Assembly (NCBI GenBank): GCA_049718665.1
Contig: JBNARO010000006.1
Span: 4,812-68,811, forward strand
Length of the DNA: 64,000 nt
Reading direction: 5' to 3'
Source of the DNA: NZ13-RE01 sp049718665
Lineage (GTDB): Bacteria > Dictyoglomota > Dictyoglomia > Dictyoglomales > Dictyoglomaceae
Under the pieces are notes generated by a model, which was given only the letters and a program-made list of their open reading frames with translations, was not told where the DNA came from and made no database searches. Positions 53,633-61,829 of this stretch are shown piece by piece. Every line of letters begins with the position of its first letter. Positions within the stretch are counted from its first letter, which is position 1. The translations under genes and the position numbers were made by a program.

Positions 53633-54292
53633 ATGGTTAAAGTTTATCCATCTTTATTAGCAGTGAACATTTTAAATATTGGAGAGAATATAAAAAAGGT
53701 TGAAGATCTTGTAGATGCTTGGCATATAGATATCATGGATGGACATTTTGTTCCCAATCTTAGTTTTGGACCAAGTTTAGTTGAGGCTTTGAAAAATTTT
53801 ACAAGTAAACCCCTTGATGTGCATCTTATGGTGGAAAAACCAGAACTTTTTGTGGATTCCTTTATCTCTGCTGGTGCTGATCATGTAGGATTTCATATAG
53901 AGGCAACTTATCATCCTCAAAGGCTCATAAATTACATCAAATCAAAGGGAGTTAAACCCTATTTAGTTTTAAATCCTGCTACTTCTTTGTCTTCTTTAGA
54001 TTTTTTATTAGGAGAAGTAGACACTATTTTACTTATGACTGTGAATCCAGGATTTGGTGGACAAGAATTCCTTCCTTTTACTCTTAAAAAGATTCAAGAT
54101 TTAAAGGAAAGGGCGATAAAAGAAGGAATAAAATTGGATATAATGGTAGATGGAGGAATAGATTTAAAGACTGCGCCTTTAGTTGTAGAAAGGGGAGCAA
54201 ATATTTTAATAAGTGGGGTAGGAATTTTTGGAAATAAGGATCCAAGATCTGTTATACTATCTTATAAATCCTTACATTTAAAGGAGGTTTAA
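53633..54292 (+). CDS. rpe: ribulose-phosphate 3-epimerase
   Basis: Interconverts ribulose 5-phosphate and xylulose 5-phosphate in the pentose phosphate pathway. TIM-barrel motifs: HIDIMDGHFVPNLSFGP near 34, DVHLMVEKPE near 65, MTVNPGFGGQEF near 136 and IMVDGGID near 173. ATG at 53633 gives 219 residues; AAAGGTGA lies just upstream, and an in-frame GTG at 53624 is less fitting. In Firmicutes rpe follows prkC and rsgA; here it follows the PASTA gene. Confidence 0.95.
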   Translation: MVKVYPSLLAVNILNIGENIKKVEDLVDAWHIDIMDGHFVPNLSFGPSLVEALKNFTSKPLDVHLMVEKPELFVDSFISAGADHVGFHIEATYHPQRLINYIKSKGVKPYLVLNPATSLSSLDFLLGEVDTILLMTVNPGFGGQEFLPFTLKKIQDLKERAIKEGIKLDIMVDGGIDLKTAPLVVERGANILISGVGIFGNKDPRSVILSYKSLHLKEV

Positions 54293-54296
54293 AGAA

Positions 54297-54902
54297 ATGG
54301 GGTTAATTCATCAACCTTGGTTTATGCCTCTTCTTCTCCTATTTTTAATGATTTGGGAGAGAAGATTGCAGAAAAAAGAGGAGGAGGCATATAAGGAAGA
54401 TGCAAGAAAATTTGTAAGTATTGAGGGTAGAGTAGAGGAAGAGAAAAAAGAGGTAGTTCCACCTTGGAGAAGGCAAGAAGAGGTAGAAAAGAAAAAAGAA
54501 AAGAAAAGATCTCCTATAGGACTTTGGGTTTTAAATATCTTAGTGATAATATACATAATTTTTGTATGGTTTTTAACAAAAACTGGTTTTAGCACTACAA
54601 TTTATGAAATTATTGCAGGATTTGCCTTTGGTTTTTATTTCTTTAACTTTAATATTCCGAGTCTCTTAAGTAATATCTGGACTTTTAGGGAATATCCAGG
54701 AAGTGTAAAGGGAGAAATAACTTTAAGTAAGCACTTTGTATTGGCAACAAGAAAAATAGAAGCTAAAGTTTATCTTTTTATTTTTGCTATATTATTTTTA
54801 GCAACTCTTTCTTTCTTTATCTTTGGAGTTTCTTTGGCGTTAATAATAAGAATATGGCTTATAGATAGATATTTATCAAGGACTCCATTACCCGACTGGT
54901 AA
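54297..54902 (+). CDS. membrane protein of unknown function
   Basis: I do not recognise this 201-residue protein. A hydrophobic N-terminal segment (about 8-20) is followed by a highly charged Lys/Glu stretch (22-72), then hydrophobic segments at about 75-92, 98-118 and 158-188. Good AAGGAGGT precedes the ATG. It is four bases after rpe and its last 15 bases overlap the convergent ABC ATPase gene. No homology is apparent to me. Confidence 0.75.
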   Translation: MGLIHQPWFMPLLLLFLMIWERRLQKKEEEAYKEDARKFVSIEGRVEEEKKEVVPPWRRQEEVEKKKEKKRSPIGLWVLNILVIIYIIFVWFLTKTGFSTTIYEIIAGFAFGFYFFNFNIPSLLSNIWTFREYPGSVKGEITLSKHFVLATRKIEAKVYLFIFAILFLATLSFFIFGVSLALIIRIWLIDRYLSRTPLPDW

Positions 54903-55646
54903 GAATATTTTCCCTTTTAAAGTATCTATCTCTATAAATTCTAAATTGTATATCTCCTTGAGGAGATGAGAAGTAAGGATTTTTTCCTTTTTCCCATACT
55001 GGTATATTCTTCCATTTTTTAAAAAGAGAAGAAAGTCACAATAAAGAGATGCTAAGTTTATATCATGAAAGGTAGAAATCACAAGGATATTTTTACTTAA
55101 TTCTTTGATAAAGTTTAGAAAATATATTTGATAATAAGGATCAAGATTATTTATAGGCTCATCCAAAAGAAGAATCTTAGGCTCTTGGACTAATGCTCTT
55201 GCAAGATGAACCCTTTGCTGTTCTCCCCCAGAAAGCTGAAATAATTTTTTATTTCTTAGAGAAATAGTTTCTGTAAGGGTTAATATTTCCTTTATCTTCT
55301 CCGAGTCTTTCTTTCCTAAAGCTTTCCAAGAGGAATGGTGAGGGTATCTTCCCAAAGCGATATATTCTTCTACAGTAAAGGAGAGATTAAAATTAACCTT
55401 TTGCGATAGAAAGGCAATAATTTTAGCTATTTCTTCCTGCTTATATTTTTTTATTTCTTTTCCTTCTAAATAAACTTTTCCTTCGAAGGGCTCAATGTAT
55501 CTTATAAAAAGTCTTAAAAGAGTAGTTTTTCCAGAGCCATTAGGTCCCAATATTCCTACAAATCCGAATTTTGGAGATTCCCAGGATATGCTCTCAATTA
55601 CTACTTTAGAATTATATCCTGCCTTTACTTTTTCAAGCTTTATCAT
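54888..55646 (-). CDS. btuD: ABC transporter ATPase, BtuD/FecE type (probable cobalamin import)
   Basis: Energises the importer formed with the two upstream genes. Walker A GPNGSGKTT near residue 35, signature LSGGEQQRVHLARAL near 137, Walker B ILLLDEPINNLD near 157 and the switch His in STFHDINLA near 191. 252 residues. It is the last gene of the minus-strand btuF-C-D unit and overlaps btuC by four bases. The assignment to B12 rather than iron chelates comes from the riboswitch upstream of btuF. Confidence 0.88.
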   Translation of the reverse strand: MIKLEKVKAGYNSKVVIESISWESPKFGFVGILGPNGSGKTTLLRLFIRYIEPFEGKVYLEGKEIKKYKQEEIAKIIAFLSQKVNFNLSFTVEEYIALGRYPHHSSWKALGKKDSEKIKEILTLTETISLRNKKLFQLSGGEQQRVHLARALVQEPKILLLDEPINNLDPYYQIYFLNFIKELSKNILVISTFHDINLASLYCDFLLFLKNGRIYQYGKKEKILTSHLLKEIYNLEFIEIDTLKGKIFLPVG

Positions 55647-56620
55647 TTTTCCTTCTTTAAGAGAAATATAAAAAAGGGAACACCTAAAAAGGAAGTAATG
55701 ATTCCTATTGGAATTTCTGAGGGATAGATTATAGTTCTTGCCAATATATCAGAAAAAAGAAGTAAAATTCCCCCTCCTAAGTAACTCGCAGGAATAAGCC
55801 AATTAAAGTCTGCTGTCTTCCATAATCTCATAATATGAGGGGATATTAATCCTACAAATCCAATTATTCCTGATACAGCAGTGGAGGGGGCAATGAGAAG
55901 AGAAATTAAAAATAAAAACCATCTCTGATAGCTTCTTAAGGAAAGCCCAAGACTATATGCTTCTTCTTCTGAAAGATTAAGAAGATTAAATTTTTTTCTC
56001 CAAATAAATGTCCATGGAACAGCAATTAGTGAATAGATAAATAAAATTTCCAGATGCTTCCATCCCTTTCCGTTAAATCCTCCCATAAGCCAAAAGTAAA
56101 CTCCGTGAAATATCTTTTGATTCGAGAAGAGAAGAAAGGAAATAATAGAAGAGAAAAGAGCATTCAGAGATACACCTAATAAAATTAGTTGGGAATTATA
56201 TAAAGACCTTCTGCTCCAGAAGATTAAGATAAAAAGAACAAAGAAAGCTCCAATAAGGGAGACCCAAGGAGTAATTAAAGGATCAATCTCCCATGTTCCT
56301 CCAGAAAGAATAAAATATAAAGTAGCACCAAGGGCTGATCCTGCAGAAATTCCAATAATATGAGGTTCTGCTAAAGGATTGTGAAAATAGCTCTGTAAAA
56401 TACTTCCCGCTAAGGAAAGGTTTCCCCCTACTAAAATTGCAAGTAGCGTCCTTGGTAATCTCAAGTTCCAAAAAATATTTAACTTAACAGGATCGCCTTT
56501 TTTAAAAAGAATATTTAGAGAGTCATTAAAAGATATAGAAACTCCTCCCCCTATTCTTATGGATAAGAAAGAAAGTAATATTAAAACTATAAAAAGATAC
56601 AAAAGCTCTTTATTTTTCAC
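55643..56620 (-). CDS. btuC: ABC transporter permease, BtuC/FecCD type
   Basis: 325-residue permease with about ten membrane segments. Family motifs: LRLPRTLLAILVGGNLSLAGSILQ near 53, NPLAEPHIIGISAGSALGA near 82 and the ATPase-coupling loop near GIIGFVGLISPHIMRLW at about 248. It lies 17 bases downstream of btuF and overlaps btuD. Cobalamin specificity is inferred from the riboswitch. Confidence 0.88.
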   Translation of the reverse strand: MKNKELLYLFIVLILLSFLSIRIGGGVSISFNDSLNILFKKGDPVKLNIFWNLRLPRTLLAILVGGNLSLAGSILQSYFHNPLAEPHIIGISAGSALGATLYFILSGGTWEIDPLITPWVSLIGAFFVLFILIFWSRRSLYNSQLILLGVSLNALFSSIISFLLFSNQKIFHGVYFWLMGGFNGKGWKHLEILFIYSLIAVPWTFIWRKKFNLLNLSEEEAYSLGLSLRSYQRWFLFLISLLIAPSTAVSGIIGFVGLISPHIMRLWKTADFNWLIPASYLGGGILLLFSDILARTIIYPSEIPIGIITSFLGVPFFIFLLKKEK

Positions 56621-56637
56621 ACTCTATTTCCTCTTTC

Positions 56638-57531
56638 CTACTTTCCTCCATACAAAATATTAAACAAAGCTTCCAATCCATCAATTAATCTTGGTCCAGG
56701 TCTGAAAACAAGGTCATCATTTATATAAAATACCTTTTTATTTTTCACTGCAGAGACATTGGAAAATTCAGGTTTATTTAGTATGGAATCTATAGATATT
56801 CCAGACATCTCACCAATAAGAATAACATCAGGATTTTTCTGGACTATATATTCCACACTTAATACAGGATATTCTGGAGTATCCTTTTCTACTATATTTT
56901 CTACTTTAAGTTTCTTTAACAAATCTCCCACAAAAGTTGAAGGAGACGCAGATATGAAAGGATCATTCCAAAGTAAAAATAGCACTCTCATTTTTGTTTT
57001 AACAGGAATAAGTTTTCTCTCAATAGCTTTTAACCTTCGCAACATATTTCCATGGATGTATTGGGCAATTTTTTCTTTTCCTGTTATCTTTCCAAGAAGT
57101 AAAATATTATTTAATACATCTTCAAAACTTTTTGGATCTAAAACTACAAAATTTGTCTTCGGAAGAGATTGGGTTAATTGAGTAAATATCTCCTTAGGAA
57201 AGCTCTTATATAAGATCACTAAATCTGGGTTTAGACTTATAATTTTTTCTATATTAGGATTACTAAATCCCCCAACCTTCTCTTTTGTTTTAGCCTCCCT
57301 TGGATAATTGCAAAAATCTGTGACTCCTACAATTTTATCATTAAGTTTTAGAGCAAAAAGAATTTCTGTAGAAGATGGAGCTAAAGAAATAATTCTTGAG
57401 GGTGGATTTTGAATTATTATGCTTCTTCCTAAATCATCCTTAACTTCTATTGGGAAAGTAGTTTTTGAGAAACTAATAGTGAAAAGGGACAAAAAAAGTA
57501 AAATAGAAAGAATTTTTAAAAATCTCTTCAT
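56638..57531 (-). CDS. btuF: periplasmic/cell-surface cobalamin-binding protein, BtuF type
   Basis: Substrate-binding protein of the importer. A signal peptide is seen at residues 1-22 (basic MKRFLK, hydrophobic core, no lipobox cysteine). The TroA-like fold is indicated by PPSRIISLAPSSTEILFAL near 41, VGVTDFCNYP near 69 and FRPGPRLIDGLEALF at the end. 297 residues. AGGAGGTG precedes the ATG. It is the first gene behind the B12 riboswitch and terminator. Confidence 0.88.
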   Translation of the reverse strand: MKRFLKILSILLFLSLFTISFSKTTFPIEVKDDLGRSIIIQNPPSRIISLAPSSTEILFALKLNDKIVGVTDFCNYPREAKTKEKVGGFSNPNIEKIISLNPDLVILYKSFPKEIFTQLTQSLPKTNFVVLDPKSFEDVLNNILLLGKITGKEKIAQYIHGNMLRRLKAIERKLIPVKTKMRVLFLLWNDPFISASPSTFVGDLLKKLKVENIVEKDTPEYPVLSVEYIVQKNPDVILIGEMSGISIDSILNKPEFSNVSAVKNKKVFYINDDLVFRPGPRLIDGLEALFNILYGGK

Positions 57532-57551
57532 TTCTTTACACCTCCTCTATC

Positions 57552-57594
57552 AAAAAATTAAAAGCTCTACCCTTCGAAGAAAGGTAGAGCTTTT
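57552..57594 (-). terminator. riboswitch-controlled intrinsic terminator before btuF
   Basis: A 12-base-pair stem pairs 57560-57571 with 57583-57594 (AAAAGCTCTACC/GGTAGAGCTTTT) around an 11-base loop. On the minus strand it ends in TTTT-AA-TTTTTT. It lies between the aptamer and the btuF ribosome site, as expected for transcriptional control. Confidence 0.88.
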
Positions 57595-57598
57595 TACT

Positions 57599-57625
57599 CC
57601 AACCTCCTTTCCTCGAAGGAGTTGG
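57599..57625 (-). promoter_or_regulatory. candidate anti-antiterminator/antiterminator segment
   Basis: 57599-57609 can pair with 57616-57625 in a local hairpin with one bulged base. Alternatively 57606-57619 can pair with 57571-57584 in the terminator loop: 14 consecutive pairs in the RNA with a single G-U. The two pairings compete, giving a plausible switch. Confidence 0.55.
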
Positions 57626-57630
57626 AACTA

Positions 57631-57790
57631 TGGAATAAGGCAGGTCTCCTGGCTCCTGGATCATTGTCTTCCTCACCTTCCCAGGGTTTCCCCCAGTGGC
57701 ATTTTGAGGAAGACTCCCCAGTTACAGTGGCGGGACCGCGGCGGATTTTCACCGCCTTCCCTTTTAATCCCTTACGGGAACCTTATTCCT
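57631..57790 (-). promoter_or_regulatory. cobalamin (B12) riboswitch aptamer
   Basis: On the minus strand the B12 box AGCCAGGAGACCTGCC (complement of 57639-57654) is exact. A closing P1 stem pairs GGAATAAGG (57632-57640) with CCTTATTCC (57781-57789). Inner conserved segments GCCACTG (complement of 57733-57739 region) and GGGAAGGCGGTG (near 57750-57762) are present. It controls the btuFCD genes, presumably stopping transcription when B12 is plentiful. Confidence 0.93.
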
Positions 57791-59181
57791 TATATAGATA
57801 TTATACCATCAAGTTTAAAATTCTTTTCTTTAAATAATTTTATACACGCTTCTACTACATTACTATCATAGAGTATCCCTTTCTTCTCAGAAATTTCTTT
57901 TAGAACAGTTTCCAAAGGAAAAGCTGGACGATAAGGACGATGGGAGGACATAGCTTCTACTACATCAGAAACAGCAAGGATTCTTGCTTCAAGAAGTATC
58001 TCACCGTCTTTTAATCCCTTTGGATATCCCGATCCATCAATTCTTTCGTGATGCTGAAGGACTATATCAGCAACAGGATACGGAAATTCTATATTCTTTA
58101 GTATCTCATAACCCACTTCTGGATGTTTCTTTATAAGTTCAAATTCAGTAGGATTAAGTTTCCCAGGCTTGTTTAATATATTTATAGGAACAGCAATCTT
58201 TCCTATATCATGAAGAAGTCCTGCCATGTGAAGACTTTTTAATTTTTCCTGTGGAAGACCTATTTCCTTTCCAATGAAAATTGCAAGCCTTGCTACTCTT
58301 TTCTGATGTCCTGCAGTATAAGGGTCCCTCTTCTGGTTTCCACTACTTGATTCAAAAGTTTATTAATCTTTTGAATACTTTCTTTCTCTTGGGTAATATC
58401 CATAATGACAAAGATAACATGTGATAGATCTTCTTCGCAACCGGGGAAGGGAACTGCTCTTACTCTTAATGTCTTTTTATTCTTCTTTAAAGTATATATT
58501 GTTATTTCCCGCTCATATAGAAGAGGAAGAAGACTAATCTGTTCTTTTCAGCATCAGCTTCATTCTCAATTTCAAAAATAAAGAACTGGAGGAATTCTTC
58601 TTCTAAAGAAAAATCTAATTTCTCAGTAAGAAGTTCTCTCATAAAATTTTTTATTTCTGAAAGATCTACTTCTACAAGTCCTATTCTCCTTTTCTTCCTT
58701 CAATCTTAAAGAATAGATCACATATGAAATATCCTCAGAAAGATCTTTCAAGATTCTAAACTCCTCCTCACCCTGGGGGGGGGCAAGAAGCAAGAAAATT
58801 CCCATCCATTTATCCTTGTAATATATAGGGAAGAAAATAGCTGATATTATCTTTTTCTCTATAATTTTACTAAGTATAGATTTAGGAAGAACATCGCTAC
58901 ACTCTTTTATAATATTTTCAGAGTCCTCTATAACAATAGGATCTTTTATCCCTATTACTCTTCTGAAAGGTGAGGTTTCAGGAATATCATTTATATAAAT
59001 TTTTTTACCAAACTTGCTCTCAGGATATTTAACAATAAGCTATATATTCCCCTGTATCTTCTATAATTCTTGGGACTTTCTCAAATATTTCTTCTTCTCT
59101 CTCAATTTTCAAAAGACTTTCATTTATCTTACTCAAAAGAGAAAGAACACGATTCAATCTTGCCATTGATATATTTTTCAC
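57790..59181 (-). pseudogene. GAF/PAS/HD-GYP phosphodiesterase gene broken by several frameshifts
   Basis: Reading from GTG at 59181 (behind GGAGG), the coding sense continues through five reading segments to 57790. Breaks occur near 59040, at the A runs matching plus 58690-58693 and 58545-58548, near 58335, giving four frame changes. Segments show a coiled start, a GAF-like domain (SAIFFPIYYKDKWMG), a PAS/PAC-like part ending ITQEKE, and HD-GYP with RDPYTAGHQKRVA, HDIGK and HHERIDGSGYP. HD-GYP domains degrade cyclic di-GMP. After correcting the shifts no nonsense codon remains, so it is either a young pseudogene or a stretch of poor sequence. Confidence 0.85.
57800..57808 (-). promoter_or_regulatory. 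extended -10 promoter for the B12 riboswitch transcript
   Basis: On the minus strand TGGTATAAT reads as TG-n-TATAAT, with a perfect -10 at the complement of 57800-57805. No good -35 is seen at 17 bases, which extended -10 promoters tolerate. The start near 57792 would fall just before the P1 stem. It overlaps the last codons of the broken HD-GYP gene. Confidence 0.6.
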
Positions 59182-59253
59182 AAGGATCAACCTCCTTGAT
59201 TTTTTCCTTCGAATTTCAAATTAAGTTATTATATAACACAAAAAATTTTTTTA

Positions 59254-59265
59254 GGAAATATTTCC
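59254..59265. promoter_or_regulatory. perfect 12-base palindrome, possible operator
   Basis: GGAAATATTTCC is a perfect inverted repeat about 14 bases upstream of the -35 of the SHOCT-gene promoter and between two divergent signalling units. It could bind a dimeric regulator. In AT-rich DNA chance is not excluded. Confidence 0.3.
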
Positions 59266-59278
59266 AAATTTTTTCCTC

Positions 59279-59306
59279 TTGAATTCCTACTAAAATAGTG
59301 TAAAAT
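59279..59306 (+). promoter_or_regulatory. promoter for the SHOCT/DUF438/YHS genes
   Basis: TTGAAT (59279-59284) and TAAAAT (59301-59306) are 16 bases apart; the predicted start near 59313 gives a leader of about 50 bases before the SHOCT gene. Confidence 0.55.
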
Positions 59307-59365
59307 ATAAAAAGAAAATTTTTGGGAGGATTTTTAAAGTGGATTTAGAAAGGAGGTGAAATGAT

Positions 59366-59617
59366 ATGTGCTTTTGGGGATGGAGATTTCCATATTTTTG
59401 GGATGGAAGTTTTTGGAGTATGCCTTTGATGATGATATTTAGCTTAATATTTTGGATTGTCATAATCCTTTTAATAGTTTATATCGCTAAGAGCTTTTTT
59501 AAAGGACAGGGAAAAGACGAGAAAGAGGAACTTTTAAATACTCTTAAAAGAAGACTTGCTAATGGAGAGATAACCCACGAAGAGTTTGAAAAAATGAAAA
59601 GAATTTTAGGTATATAA
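59366..59617 (+). CDS. small membrane protein with SHOCT domain
   Basis: 83 residues. The N-terminus is unusually rich in Trp and Phe (CFWGWRFPYFWDGSFW), followed by one strong membrane segment (about 21-43) and a C-terminal SHOCT motif with LLNTLKRRLANGEITHEEFEKMK. SHOCT is a short oligomerisation-type helix pair often at the end of membrane proteins; function unknown. AGGAGGTG lies seven bases before the ATG; another ATG at 59361 is out of frame. It is followed by the DUF438 gene, whose ribosome site overlaps this stop. Confidence 0.88.
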   Translation: MCFWGWRFPYFWDGSFWSMPLMMIFSLIFWIVIILLIVYIAKSFFKGQGKDEKEELLNTLKRRLANGEITHEEFEKMKRILGI

Positions 59618-59629
59618 GGAGGTCTGTTG

Positions 59630-60853
59630 ATGAGTGAAATTTTTGGAATGAGAATAGATAGAAAAAATGCTCTGAAGGAGATGATAAGAAAAATACATCA
59701 AGGAGTTGATCCAGAGGTATTGAAGAGACAATTTAAGGAAATCTTCAGTAGTGTGACTCCTACTGAGATTGCTCAGATAGAAGAAGAGCTAATAAAAGAG
59801 GGAATGCCAAGAGAAGAAGTTATAAGATTATGCGAGGTTCATCTTGCAGTATTTCAAGAGGCTTTAGAAAAAGAAAAAAAAGAAGCAAATCAAGGTCATC
59901 CTGTATATATCCTTATGGAAGAACATAAAATTCTCTTAGAATTTGGGGAGAAATTAAAGAAAATCTTAGAAGAGATTAAAACCATAGAAAATTATGATAC
60001 TGTAAAAGATAAACTGGAAGAAATGGAGGATATTGTAAGGCATTTTAAGGAATCCGAAAAACATTATTTAAGAGAGGAAAATATTCTCTTTCCCTATTTG
60101 GAAAAGCATGGAATAACAGAGCCTCCTGCAATCATGTGGATGGAGCATGATAAGATAAGAGCAATAAAAAAAGATATCTACAAACTTATAGAAAATTACA
60201 AGAATATAAGTCCTCAAGAATTTGTGAGAAAAATGAATACATTATCTTTAGAATTAGTAGATATGTTAGCAAGTCACTTCTATAAAGAAAATAATATTCT
60301 TTTCCCTATGGGACTTCAAGTAATTTCTGAAAATGAGTGGAAAGACATAAGACTTCAATTTGATGAAATTGGATATTGTTGTTTTACTCCAGAATCTGCA
60401 ATAAAACCATTAGAAGGGATGGGAGAAAGAAAAATAGCAGAAAAAGAGAGAATGGTAAATTTACCTACAGGAAGTTTTACCTTGGAAGAATTGGAGGCAG
60501 TTTTAAATACTCTACCTGTTGACATAACTTTTGTAGATAAGAATGATGAAGTAAGATATTTTAGTGAGACAAAAGATAGAATCTTTGTAAGAACAAAAGC
60601 AGTTATTGGAAGAAAAGTTCAGCAGTGTCATCCTCAAAAAAGTATTCATGTTGTGGAAAAAATTTTACAGGAATTTAAGGCGGGAACAAAAAATTCTGCA
60701 GAGTTTTGGATCAACTTAAATGGAAGACTAATTTTTATAAGATACTTTGCGGTAAGGGATAAGAATGGAAATTATTTGGGGACTCTCGAAGTAACGCAAG
60801 ATATTACAGATATTAAGAAGATTGAGGGAGAAAAAAGACTTCTTGATTGGTAA
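59630..60853 (+). CDS. DUF438-hemerythrin-PAS protein
   Basis: Cytosolic 407-residue sensor-like protein. Domains: DUF438 (about 10-80), a hemerythrin-like four-helix bundle (about 88-225) with histidines at 90, 99, 138, 145, 173 and 216 and EENILFP / ENNILFP repeats that supply carboxylate ligands, and a C-terminal PAS domain (about 285-400) with PVDITFVDKNDEVRYFS, a CHPQKS motif and ITDIKK. Such proteins are thought to sense oxygen, NO or redox state through the diiron site; no output domain is fused. ATG at 59630 after AAGGAGGT is preferred to TTG 59627. It is followed by a YHS protein after 13 bases. Confidence 0.9.
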   Translation: MSEIFGMRIDRKNALKEMIRKIHQGVDPEVLKRQFKEIFSSVTPTEIAQIEEELIKEGMPREEVIRLCEVHLAVFQEALEKEKKEANQGHPVYILMEEHKILLEFGEKLKKILEEIKTIENYDTVKDKLEEMEDIVRHFKESEKHYLREENILFPYLEKHGITEPPAIMWMEHDKIRAIKKDIYKLIENYKNISPQEFVRKMNTLSLELVDMLASHFYKENNILFPMGLQVISENEWKDIRLQFDEIGYCCFTPESAIKPLEGMGERKIAEKERMVNLPTGSFTLEELEAVLNTLPVDITFVDKNDEVRYFSETKDRIFVRTKAVIGRKVQQCHPQKSIHVVEKILQEFKAGTKNSAEFWINLNGRLIFIRYFAVRDKNGNYLGTLEVTQDITDIKKIEGEKRLLDW

Positions 60854-60866
60854 AGGAGGGGAAAAG

Positions 60867-61013
60867 ATGGCAAAGGATCCTGTTTGTGGGATGGAAGTGG
60901 ATGAAAAGAAAGCAGTAGCTACTTCAGAATATAAAGGGAAAATTTATTATTTTTGTAGTAAAGCCTGTAAAACTGCTTTTGATAAAGATCCTGAGAAATA
61001 TATAAATAAATAA
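60867..61013 (+). CDS. YHS-domain protein
   Basis: A 48-residue protein consisting only of a YHS domain (MAKDPVCGMEV...YYFCSKAC), with Cys7, Cys30 and Cys34 as likely metal ligands. Similar domains occur at the N-terminus of copper ATPases and in metal-trafficking proteins. AAAGGAGGG precedes the ATG at 60867. It shares the transcript with the hemerythrin-type sensor; a metal supply or stress role is a guess. Confidence 0.9.
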   Translation: MAKDPVCGMEVDEKKAVATSEYKGKIYYFCSKACKTAFDKDPEKYINK

Positions 61014-61015
61014 TC

Positions 61016-61042
61016 TTTGGGGGTGGTACTGCCACCCCCAAA
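61016..61042. terminator. GC-rich hairpin between convergent genes
   Basis: TTTGGGGGTGG (61016-61026) pairs with CCACCCCCAAA (61032-61042) around TACTG: 11 base pairs. It lies three bases after the YHS stop and three before the hydrolase stop, so it can serve both directions. T tracts are weak on both strands. Confidence 0.7.
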
Positions 61043-61045
61043 ATC

Positions 61046-61813
61046 CTACAAAGTTTCCTTAAACCAATTTACACTTTTCTCAATAACCTGACTTTCCCAT
61101 TCAATAGAGTTAAAAGTATGATCTGCACCTTCTATAATTTCGAGTTTTGCTTTATGAGTATCTTTTATCCCCTCATAATAATCATAAGCATGCTGAAGAG
61201 GAACAATCATATCTCCGCTCCCATGAATTATTAGCACAGGAAGACTTCTTTTCTTTAGTTCTTCTAAGGGTTTTTTACTTAAAATCTCTGCCAAAAATTT
61301 CTTTCCCACAGGATTTCCCAAAAGATCTATAAAGTCTCCATAATCTTTTAGTTTTTGTGCTTCTTCTGGTCTGCTAAAAAAGATATCAAAATAGCATACT
61401 GCAGACCAGAGAACACAGGATTTGACTAATGGATTTCTCCCAGAAACCATACTCGCTACTGCTCCACCCATTGAGAGTCCTAAAATCCCAATCCTTTCTT
61501 TATCTACAAGTTCACTTTTTGAAAGAAAGTCCAATGCTACCATAGCATCGGAAATTTCGCCTTCTAAGGTCATATCTTTAAAGGAGCCTTCACTATCTCC
61601 TGAGCCTCTGAAATCAATTCTTAGTGCTCCTATTCCTTCTTTTGTCAAAGCCTCTGCAGTTTTTACAAATATTCTATGGGGTTCAATCTTTGTACCAGTG
61701 AATCCATGGCAGAGAAGAACAAAGGGAGCAGGAGTCTTTTCAGGAACATGGATCACTCCAAAAATTTTTTCTCCAAAATTCTCAAGTACTACAGGTTCTC
61801 TTTTCTCTTTCAT
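61046..61813 (-). CDS. alpha/beta hydrolase (esterase-like)
   Basis: A 255-residue serine hydrolase. Oxyanion region LLCHGFTGTK near 33, nucleophile elbow GLSMGGA with Ser114, Asp201 in HGSGDMIVP and His232 in GADHTF complete the triad. It resembles the cinnamoyl/feruloyl esterase-like and DLH-type groups; substrate unknown. GGAGGTGA precedes the ATG. It is 16 bases downstream of the membrane protein gene on the same strand. Confidence 0.9.
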   Translation of the reverse strand: MKEKREPVVLENFGEKIFGVIHVPEKTPAPFVLLCHGFTGTKIEPHRIFVKTAEALTKEGIGALRIDFRGSGDSEGSFKDMTLEGEISDAMVALDFLSKSELVDKERIGILGLSMGGAVASMVSGRNPLVKSCVLWSAVCYFDIFFSRPEEAQKLKDYGDFIDLLGNPVGKKFLAEILSKKPLEELKKRSLPVLIIHGSGDMIVPLQHAYDYYEGIKDTHKAKLEIIEGADHTFNSIEWESQVIEKSVNWFKETL

Positions 61814-61829
61814 CTTTTCACCTCCATAC

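Noticed and set aside
57419..57871. Plus-strand open frames antisense to btuF and the B12 riboswitch
   Set aside because: They run through structured RNA and the terminator hairpin and have no ribosome site or recognisable domain.
58776..58784. Run of nine G in the HD-GYP region as a frameshift cause
   Set aside because: The GAF-like frame reads correctly through it with exactly nine bases (LAPPQGEEEF), so it is not one of the breaks, though such a run could vary.
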